Shown here: positions 42,091-49,500 of the stretch, one piece after another
Numbering within the stretch: the first letter of the stretch is position 1
Layout of the letters: each line of letters begins with the position of its first letter
Source of the DNA: Clostridia bacterium
GTDB taxonomy: Bacteria; Bacillota; Clostridia; Lachnospirales; Lachnospiraceae
Length of the DNA stretch: 55,965 nucleotides
Reading direction: 5' to 3'
Assembly (NCBI GenBank): GCA_910574255.1
Contig: CAJTAK010000020.1
Location: 27,449-83,413, forward strand
Position numbers and translations under genes: made by a program
Notes under the pieces: generated by a model
Seen by the model: the letters and a program-made list of their open reading frames with translations, nothing else
Told to the model about the DNA's origin: nothing
Databases searched by the model: none

Positions 42091-42891
42091 ATGTCTTTAT
42101 CCATTCAAGAACGCTTGAAAGACCTGCGTGTGCAGCGTGGCTTGACGCTGGAACAGCTTGCAGAGCAGACGAACCTCTCCAAGTCTGCGTTGGGCAGTTA
42201 TGAAGCGGACGATTTTAAGGACATCAGCCACTATGCTCTTATCAAGCTGGCGAAGTTTTACGGCGTGACCACCGACTATCTGCTGGGGCTGTCTGAAATG
42301 AAGCGTCACCCAAACGCTGATCTTGCAGACCTGCGTTTGAGTGACGGAATGATTGACCTGCTGAAAAGCGGGCAGGTGGACAATGCTCTGCTGTGCGAAT
42401 TGGCGGCGCACCCGGATTTTATCAAGCTGATGGCCGACCTTGAAATCTATGTGAACGGAACGGCGGTGAAGCAGGTACAGAGCGCAAACGCCATTGTGGA
42501 CGCTATGAGCGCAATGATTATGAAACAGCACAATCCCGGCTTGACCGACCCGCAGTTAAGACAGCTTATCGCTGCCCATATTGATGATGACAGCTTTTGC
42601 CGTTACATAATCCAGCAGGACATAGACGAGATAGCCGCCGGCCTGCGGGAAGCCCACAGGGAGGATTTTTTCAGCGTCCCGGAGGATAACCCGCTGAAAG
42701 GATTATTGGAAGCCGCTACCGAAATTACCAACCCAGACAGTGACCCGGAGCAAGCGTCTTTGGCGTTTATCTGCAAACGGCTGCGGCTGAACTTTAAGAA
42801 GCTGTCTGGGGAAGAAAAGAAGTGGCTGAAAAAGATTGCACAGAAGTCGGACTTGCTGAAAAAACCAACCCCACAGCGGGGACGGAAGTAA
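42091..42891 (+). CDS. XRE-family transcriptional regulator
   Basis: A 266-residue protein. Residues 7-65 form a Cro/C1 helix-turn-helix (RLKDLRVQRGLTLEQLAEQT then SKSALGSYE and YGVTTDYLLGLSE). The remaining 200 residues are helical, with no enzymatic motif (DISHYALIKL.., QASLAFICKRL..). Probably a repressor or activator of the element's own genes. ACAAGGAGG lies before the ATG. It is carried with the MBL gene. Confidence 0.9.
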   Translation: MSLSIQERLKDLRVQRGLTLEQLAEQTNLSKSALGSYEADDFKDISHYALIKLAKFYGVTTDYLLGLSEMKRHPNADLADLRLSDGMIDLLKSGQVDNALLCELAAHPDFIKLMADLEIYVNGTAVKQVQSANAIVDAMSAMIMKQHNPGLTDPQLRQLIAAHIDDDSFCRYIIQQDIDEIAAGLREAHREDFFSVPEDNPLKGLLEAATEITNPDSDPEQASLAFICKRLRLNFKKLSGEEKKWLKKIAQKSDLLKKPTPQRGRK

Positions 42892-42926
42892 GAAAATAAA
42901 AAATCGCATTTTGTAGGAGGTATATT

Positions 42927-43475
42927 ATGTCATTGGAAAAAGTTTATGATTATTTCCATAATTATGATAAGCAGACTTATCAGGTTGTAGCTTGTATGGG
43001 AAATGAGCCATCGGAGCAGGATATAAAGGATTTTGAAAATCAGTATGGGATAAATCTTCCTGCTGATTTTAGAGAGTTCACTATGTCCCCATTAGGTGGG
43101 CTTTATATGGAGGTTCGAGAAGAAATATGGCCACAAGCGAAACAATATGACATAGGCCCATTTTGGTCGTTCTGTCGAGGAATTATAGTCTATGGAATTG
43201 CCAATGGAATACCCGATTTTTTGGATATTCGTGAAAAAACGAAAAAACTACACGATGAAGGTTTTACTGATTTTATCCCATTCTTGTCCATTATAGGGAA
43301 TGGTGATGAAATATTTTGTTTTGACAAGAATAATAACATAGTCCTTCTTGACTACTACACAACAGGAGAAGCTACACCGATTGAGGGGACTTTTTCAGAT
43401 TGCTTGATGAACCAAATTGCGGAGTTAGAAGAACGAAAAAACAAGAAAATCCGGGGAGAGGATAAAATCAACTAA
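42927..43475 (+). CDS. SMI1/KNR4 (SUKH) family immunity-type protein
   Basis: A 182-residue protein with the SUKH pattern: EPSEQDIKDFENQYGINLPADFREF near 27, LGGLYMEVREEIWP near 55, FLSIIGNGDEIFCFDKNNNIVLLDYY near 113 and a final acidic Lys-rich tail. SUKH proteins commonly neutralise polymorphic toxins (nuclease-type). No toxin gene is visible beside it, so it may protect against a neighbour's toxin. GTAGGAGG before the ATG. Lower GC than the rep/mob genes. Confidence 0.88.
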   Translation: MSLEKVYDYFHNYDKQTYQVVACMGNEPSEQDIKDFENQYGINLPADFREFTMSPLGGLYMEVREEIWPQAKQYDIGPFWSFCRGIIVYGIANGIPDFLDIREKTKKLHDEGFTDFIPFLSIIGNGDEIFCFDKNNNIVLLDYYTTGEATPIEGTFSDCLMNQIAELEERKNKKIRGEDKIN

Positions 43476-43502
43476 TTCTGATTTGCGAGGAGAATTGTGA
43501 CT

Positions 43503-43946
43503 ATGATAGAGTTGAATACATTCAAAAAAATATTGGAAGAAAATGAAGAACGCTTGCCATTACTAACGCTTGATGAATTTTTCGATGGAAACACAGAGGA
43601 GGATTCCATTGCTCCGAACCAATGGGAATTTGGCCGTCCAACGCTTTCTGAAATACGAAATATGCTACAAAAGATTGAGTTAATGCCTGACATAGCATGG
43701 GTGCGTGTTGCTCTCCACGATGATACAGAAATCGTAGAAAACAATGGGAAAGAAGAATTAGTTCTTGCAGGAGATACAATCGTGATTTGCACAACCATTT
43801 TGCCTGCGGAATTAGAAAAATTAGTAAATTGCGAATGGCTATGCTCTGATGGAGTAATTACAATAGAGGCATTTGAATTAAATACTTATTCGTGCGTACC
43901 ACCAATTCCAGATAACTTCGATTGTTTGGAAATCGTGTGGGACTAA
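43503..43946 (+). CDS. Hypothetical protein beside the SUKH gene (possible immunity protein)
   Basis: A 147-residue acidic soluble protein I do not recognise. It opens MIELNTFKKILEENEERLP, continues LDEFFDGNTEEDSIAPNQWEFG, and has a central WVRVALHDDTEIVE and IVICTTILPAELEKLVNCEWLCSDGV. The end is FDCLEIVWD. The size, acidity and position 27 nt after a SUKH gene fit a second immunity protein. The ATG at 43503 is preferred over the GTG at 43497 because AGGAG lies 10 nt, rather than 4 nt, upstream. Confidence 0.6.
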   Translation: MIELNTFKKILEENEERLPLLTLDEFFDGNTEEDSIAPNQWEFGRPTLSEIRNMLQKIELMPDIAWVRVALHDDTEIVENNGKEELVLAGDTIVICTTILPAELEKLVNCEWLCSDGVITIEAFELNTYSCVPPIPDNFDCLEIVWD

Positions 43947-43975
43947 TCTAAAACTTTCAGTTTATCGGGGGAGAT

Positions 43976-44100
43976 AGCAAAGGCAGCCGAGCCAGTCAAC
44001 GGTCAAGATGAACGGCGCACAAATGCGCCGCCGTTGACAGCCCCGCCTGCCTTTGCTGATGGGCAATCAAGGCGGGAAAGCCCTAAAATGGCTTCCCGCC
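43976..44100. repeat. Triple-nested palindrome and adjoining hairpin
   Basis: AGCAAAGGCAG...CTGCCTTTGCT (43976-44057) encloses GTCAACGG...CCGTTGAC, which encloses CGGCGCA-CAAA-TGCGCCG. A second hairpin GGCGGGAA.GCC...GGCTTCCCGCC follows at 44071-44100. This is the first part of the gene-free stretch 43947-44725. Confidence 0.8.
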
Positions 44101-44141
44101 CATTTCAATTTTGAGAAAAGAACGACCACTAAAATAAATGA

Positions 44142-44193
44142 GTGTGGCCACACATATAGTCACGGTGTCTAAAGGTTTGGGACATTTTGTCCC
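44142..44193. repeat. Two short perfect palindromes
   Basis: GTGTGGCCACAC at 44142-44153 and GGGACA-TTT-TGTCCC at 44179-44193. Possible protein-binding sites in the element's gene-free region. Confidence 0.6.
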
Positions 44194-44433
44194 ATAGGCT
44201 GAGGACGGTGGACGAGGGCTTTCATATACGCCCTGTCTGCTGCTGAAACCAGCCCTTTGTTTCCGGCTTCCCAGCCCCAAACAAAGCCCTGTTTTCCTGC
44301 CGCTTCAAATGCCCTTGCCCTCCCCGGCGGCAACGGCATTTTCACGGCAACGCCGACAGAGCGTATAACACACTACACTTTGCTTCGCAAAGTCGTGTGC
44401 CAAATGGGGCGTTGCCCCCTTTGGATACCCCCA

Positions 44434-44483
44434 CAACAAACAGGCGCTATGCCCCTTGCCGGGAGCATAGCGCCTGTTTGTTG
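44434..44483. repeat. 19-bp perfect inverted repeat
   Basis: CAACAAACAGGCGCTATGC and its exact complement flank a 12-nt loop. No T run follows, so it is not a simple terminator; it could be an origin, resolution or terminus-type site. Confidence 0.75.
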
Positions 44484-44620
44484 TCAGCAGCCCGTTTCAC
44501 GGTCTGCGTGTAGTTCCTTGTAAAATGACCTAAACTTGACACTAAATAACCATTAAGGAATGCGGTACATTCCAAAGCATGGGAAATTTGGAGGGAGGAT
44601 AGCAAAAATCAATAACTGTA

Positions 44621-44688
44621 AGCAGGACTAAATTAGCTTTTTGTGGGCAAGCGTCGCATTACCACAGCTAGTTTAGTCCTGCTTTTTT
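44621..44688 (+). terminator. Terminator or attenuator before the parM-like gene
   Basis: AGCAGGACTAAATTAGCT pairs (one G-U) with AGCTAGTTTAGTCCTGCT, with GTGG/CCAC inside, then TTTTTTA. It ends 37 nt before the parM-like ATG, and its own preceding GGAGGGAGGAT may mark a leader. Confidence 0.85.
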
Positions 44689-44725
44689 ATTACAAATACC
44701 ATAAGAAGAGACGGAGGAAAACAGA

Positions 44726-45655
44726 GTGAATAAACATATTGAGGTTATTGGAATCGATCACGGTTGGTCCGGAATGAAGACGGTCAGCCAGGTGTTCACC
44801 ACAGGAGTAAAGGAAATCACAACAGAGCCAGCATTTTATGAGGATGTGGTGGAGTTTCAGGGGGCTTACTACAAGGTAGGCGGCAAGCGGTTGGAAGTAA
44901 GGGAGCTAAAGGTGGAAAATGACAATTTCTATATCCTTACCCTGGCGGCTGTTGCAAAGGAGCTGAATCGGAGAGGTATGAGAAATGCGAATGTTCTTTT
45001 ATCCGTGGGCCTGCCCCTCACACGCTTCGGAGCAGAAAAGCAGGACTTCATCCGTTATCTGGCAAGAGATAAGGAGATTGCTTTTCGATTTGAGAAAGAG
45101 CAGTATCAAATGAAAATCGCCAGGGTATCCGTATTTCCCCAGTGCTATGCGGCGGTGGCGGACAGGCTTAAGGCACTTCCGAAGCGAGTGGTGGTTGTGG
45201 ATATCGGGAGTTGGACCATAGACATCATGCCTATTGAAAATTCAGCTCCCAATGAAGCGGAATGCATCACCATTAAACAGGGCTTGATTAAGTGCATGAG
45301 AACCATGAATGAGCAGTGCGTCCGTCAGCTTGGCAACGAGATTGAGGAAGAGGACATCCAGGAGGTCATAAGAACCGGAAAGGGGAGCCTGCCGCAAAAA
45401 TACCTGGAGATTGTGAAAGACTGTCTGAGGGAGTATGCAGAGAAAGTCTATTATACACTGATGGAACACGGCTACAATCTTGACATTGCCGAGATCGTGT
45501 TCGTGGGAGGCGGAGCCAGGGTAATGAAAAGCTTCGGGAGCCACAGGGGGAGCAACATTCAATATATCGAGGATGTAAAGGCGAACGCAAAGGGCTATGA
45601 GTATCTTGGCAGGATGTATCTTTCCACCCATAAAAAAGAGTTGGGAATGGGGTGA
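44726..45655 (+). CDS. parM: ParM/StbA-like actin-type ATPase
   Basis: A 309-residue actin-fold protein. EVIGIDHGWSGMKTV near residue 5 is phosphate loop 1, VVVVDIGSWTIDIMPIE near 155 is phosphate loop 2, and AEIVFVGGGARVMKSF near 252 is the adenosine loop. By family it forms filaments that separate plasmid or element copies. The next gene overlaps it by 4 nt (GTGA) and has the size and character of the DNA-binding adaptor. GACGGAGGAAA lies before the ATG. It implies that part of this DNA can exist as a low-copy plasmid or excised circle. Confidence 0.87.
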   Translation: MNKHIEVIGIDHGWSGMKTVSQVFTTGVKEITTEPAFYEDVVEFQGAYYKVGGKRLEVRELKVENDNFYILTLAAVAKELNRRGMRNANVLLSVGLPLTRFGAEKQDFIRYLARDKEIAFRFEKEQYQMKIARVSVFPQCYAAVADRLKALPKRVVVVDIGSWTIDIMPIENSAPNEAECITIKQGLIKCMRTMNEQCVRQLGNEIEEEDIQEVIRTGKGSLPQKYLEIVKDCLREYAEKVYYTLMEHGYNLDIAEIVFVGGGARVMKSFGSHRGSNIQYIEDVKANAKGYEYLGRMYLSTHKKELGMG

Positions 45656-46077
45656 GGAAAATCGCAAAGGGGAACATTGTCTATCACAATCTGCGGATGA
45701 ATCTGGACAACGAACAGCATAGACGGGTGCATCTGGTTCTGTCAAAGCTGAATATCGAGATTCATAAATCGGTCAACCAGTTTCTCATTGATGCAGCGGA
45801 TTTTTATATCCGGAGCTTTCAGGAGGATCGGCTCCTTAAAGAGAACGAAAAGGAGACAAAGTATATTTCCAGGCAGGAATTGGAGACCGTCCGCAGGGAG
45901 TTGAGGGAAGAAGTGAAGAATGAGATCATCGTACTGCTTGGGACGGCGTTGACGAAAGGAACGGGAAGATTTCAGGGAATCGGGGACGAGCAGGGATCAG
46001 GCACCTACGGGGGCTTTGAAGAGGAAGAAAAAGAGGACAACCCGGTAGTAGAAAGCCTGGCGGATGGTTGGGGATAG
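45652..46077 (+). CDS. ParR-like adaptor of the ParM system
   Basis: A 141-residue protein with GTG start overlapping the parM stop. Residues 12-50 (LRMNLDNEQHRRVHLVLSKL, IHKSVNQFLIDAADFY) fit a ribbon-helix-helix DNA-binding domain with a strand and two helices. The remainder is a charged coiled-coil helix (RQELETVRRELREEVKNEI) and a Gly/Glu-rich acidic tail of about 30 residues, which could cap the filament. Identification rests on operon position plus this layout, not on a family match I can prove. Confidence 0.7.
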   Translation: MRKIAKGNIVYHNLRMNLDNEQHRRVHLVLSKLNIEIHKSVNQFLIDAADFYIRSFQEDRLLKENEKETKYISRQELETVRRELREEVKNEIIVLLGTALTKGTGRFQGIGDEQGSGTYGGFEEEEKEDNPVVESLADGWG

Positions 46078-46125
46078 TCCAGCTAAGAAATGTTAAGTGT
46101 TTCCCTGAAATATTTTCTGTTGGAC

Positions 46126-46241
46126 GGTAAAGTCACAAAGACGCACGAGAGGAACTTTCATGAGTGCCCTTTCGAATGGAAGTTCCTCTCATTACAGGTG
46201 TGTCGAAGTGACTTTACCCTTTAGTACTGTTGCGTAGCAAC
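46126..46241 (+). repeat. 93-nt nested palindrome plus small hairpin
   Basis: GGTAAAGTCAC...GTGACTTTACC (46126-46218) encloses CGCAC/GTGTG and GAGAGGAACTT...AAGTTCCTCTC. A second hairpin GTTGC-GTA-GCAAC (46229-46241) lies before TAGGAGG of the next ORF. It is not related in sequence to the chromosomal hairpin family. Confidence 0.8.
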
Positions 46242-46261
46242 TTAAAATAGGAGGAAAGCGA

Positions 46262-46441
46262 ATGGCAGGAATGGTTTTGCGGAAAACGGGTGTTTTTCTT
46301 TTAAACGTATTGAAATGGGGATTGCTTATATTGTTATGGGTGCTAAAGCTGACGCTTGGAATGGCAAAGCTGTTTCTGCTGTTGTTTGCCCTGGTGGTCA
46401 GAATGGTATTGGTAATGACGGGAGTTGCAGGACGGAGGTGA
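46262..46441 (+). CDS. Small hydrophobic membrane protein
   Basis: A 59-residue protein: MAGMVLRKTGVFLLNVLKWG, a hydrophobic run LLILLWVLKLTLGMAKLFLL and a basic end VVRMVLVMTGVAGRR. Two membrane helices with positive ends. TAGGAGGAAAGCG gives a strong ribosome site. Unknown role; small proteins of this kind occur in conjugative elements near surface-adhesin genes. A terminator follows. Confidence 0.65.
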   Translation: MAGMVLRKTGVFLLNVLKWGLLILLWVLKLTLGMAKLFLLLFALVVRMVLVMTGVAGRR

Positions 46442-46493
46442 GAAGAAATGACAAGGGCAAGGGACAGTCCAAAAGAATAGATGCAGCGTATTT

Positions 46494-46520
46494 GACAGCC
46501 GAAAGTGGCTGTCTTTTTTT
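46494..46520 (+). terminator. Terminator between the small protein and the adhesin
   Basis: GACAGCC-GAAAGT-GGCTGTC then TTTTTTT, a strong intrinsic terminator 24 nt before the adhesin start. Read-through or a promoter within is needed for adhesin expression. Confidence 0.9.
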
Positions 46521-46543
46521 GTTGGTAGAAAGGAGAGGACGGC

Positions 46544-49500
46544 ATGAGAAATATAAAATGTAAGCGGATGATTGCAGTCATACTGGCGGCGGTCACGTGT
46601 ATAATGAACTGCGGTTTGTCTGCGGCGGCATCTGAGCCGGGAGCAACGGGAGAGACCGTGGTAGAAATAGTGGAAGAAACAGTGGAAGAGACCGTAGAAG
46701 AGACGGCAGGAGGAACGGTTAAAGACACAATTAAGGACATCATTGAGGACACAGAGACGAACACGGACAAGGCAGGAAACGGCACAGATACAAAGGATAT
46801 CGCATCGGGTGGTGTGGCTTCTGACTTGACAGCAGATCTGCCAGATGGAGCGACCGGGGAAGAGAAAAGTGAGAAAGCAGTTGAAGAGGAAACGGTTAAA
46901 GATCCGGAGCCGGAAACCTCCGGTGGGCGTACCGACATTTTCTACGGCGAACAGAGCATGGAGGAAATGATCCATCTGTTAAGCACGGACGTGGACAAGG
47001 ATTCCTTTTTCCAGTATTCGATCTGGGATTTCCTGGACGTGGAAGATTTGGAGTACTTGAACGAGAACGGCCTTACCCTGGACGATCTGTATGCGGTTAT
47101 GACTGGGGCCGACGGATATGATGCATATGCGGATGGCCTGTCAAAGATTCTGATGAAAATGAACGAGACTGGAATCGCCGTGGCTTCCGTAGGAGACACG
47201 GCTACCGTATCCTTTTCGTCCAATGTCTCAAGCGGCAGACTGGGAGCAATCGGGGCATTCGGCTCCGGTGATCACGGTCCCATGAAGCAGATACGCCTGA
47301 ACGGAGAGGAAGCGTTCTGCATTCTGTACGGCGGAGCCTGCTCAACGGGCATGACGTACACGGCGGTGTCCCCGGAGGAACTGGGGATCTCCGATGAACA
47401 GGCGGATCTCCTGGTTAAGATCTATGGCTGGTACTTGGAAGCACAGGCCATCCACAATAACACGGGAAATTATGCCATTACCCAGGCGGCCATGTGGCTT
47501 GTGCGGAACAATCGTTGGGGAAGTGCCGAGAGCATGGCGGCGGCCATCAGCCCCATGCTGGCACAGGTATCCGTGTTGAATACGCAGCTTGCGACGGATC
47601 TGTTTAAATCCATGGCTGAGTGGGTAAAGGATGCCGACGACGGACGTGTGACAAGCGGCGTGGAATTCTGGTCCTATGGACCGAATCAGTATCTTTTGAC
47701 AGGCGGCTCCTGGATGTCGAAGCCGAAAGAATATTCCGCCTACGTGGTTCTGAATAAGAAAGATGCCATAACGGGAGCAGGCATTTCCCAGAACGTGCAG
47801 TTTAAGATCTACGAGGATAGTGGAACGGATACGGGGGCCGTTTTTCACCGAAGCGGCGACACGTACACGTCCTCCGTCATCACAACCACAACGCCGGGAA
47901 AGGGCTATTATGTAAAAGAAACATCCACTCCCAACGGCTATCTCGCAGACAACAATCACTATCACTTTTCCATTTCCGAGGGGGATTCCAATGCGGAAAA
48001 GGTAATCAGCAATGCAGGGGGCGTATTTGCCAATCAGCCTTACTGGGTAAGAATCCGGATTCCCAAAATAGATGCAGAGACGGGAAAGCAGATCGTGAAT
48101 CAGGCGGTATTTACCGTGACGGCGGAAAACGGAAGTCTTTCGGAACAGGTGACATTCCAGAAGCAGGCGGACGGAAGCTATCTCTCGTCCAGGGTTTATT
48201 TCAATGAATCCAACGAGGGAAGATTCTATGTGCAGGAAACAAAGGCTCCGTCAGGCTACTATGGCGACTGGGCCAATGAGGGAGCCGGGAAAACGGCAGG
48301 CAGTAACACGAATAAGGTGAAATACAGCTTTCAGGTAAATCAGGGGCTTCACGGCCAGACCGTGACCATTGCAAATGCAGGCGGCAAGTTTGCAAATGAG
48401 CATGTGACGGGCAGGATTTCCGTGATCAAAAAGGACACGGAGAGGAAAACCAACAAGAGCCAGGGAGACGCAACGCTGGAGCACGCCGTTTACGGCCTGT
48501 ACGCAAAGGAGAACATCCTGCATCCGGACGGGGTAACGGGAGTGCTTTATAAAAAGGACGAGCTGGTGACACGTCTGGAAACGGACGCTTCCGGTATGGC
48601 ATCCGCAGAGGGCCTGTACCTTGGCAGGTATTATCTGCAGGAAATCACGCCCTCCGAGGGGTATCTTCTGGATACCACAAAGTATGACGTGGTACTGGCT
48701 TACGGTGACGAGACAAAGCAGGTCGTGGTGCAGAATAAGGACGTGTTTGAGCAGGTAAAGAAGCAGGCGTTTGAAATGATTAAGGTGGGGGACGACGGAG
48801 AACATTCGGAAGCGGAGTTTTTGCAGGCAGGCTTCACCATTTACCTTATCCGTGATCTGAGCAGGGTAAAGGACGGAACCATCCTGCCGGACGAGAACGG
48901 GAATTATCGTGGGGAGGATTTTGCGGACTACGATTTTTCCGGGGAAACGGCGGCGGTTGATTACGCTCACAATTCCGAGGGGGAGGTGATCCCGGAGCTT
49001 TTCACGGACGGCAAGGGATTCCTGCATAGTCCGGAGCTGGCGTATGGCTCTTATGTGGTGGTTGAGACCACCGTGCCGGATGAGTACGTTCGTATTGAGC
49101 CATTCATTGTAAGAGTGACGGAGGACAGCCGAACGGCCCAGACATGGAGAGTGTTTATGGACGACGCTTTTAGGGCCAAAATTAAAATCGTGAAAGGGGA
49201 CAGTATTTCCAGCGAGACGATTTTAAAAGAGGGCACAAAATACCGCATCTATGACATGCAAGAGGAAAAGTATGTGGAGCAGTGGATCACCTATCCCAAC
49301 AAGGTCTGCTATGGTACGGAGGAAAGGCCCTATGCCGTATCTGGGGACGGATATCTTTTGACACCGGACACGCTCCCGGTTGGAACCTATCGTCTGGAGG
49401 AAGTAGAGGCTCCGGACGGCTACGTGCTGAATGGGCACGAGGGGTACAGCGAAAACGGAGTATTGGTAGAAGCCCCCAGGGATGCGATGATTTTCCGGAT

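Noticed and set aside
44257..44523. 88-codon ORF in the gene-free stretch
   Set aside because: It runs through the perfect inverted repeat and has no ribosome site or family resemblance.
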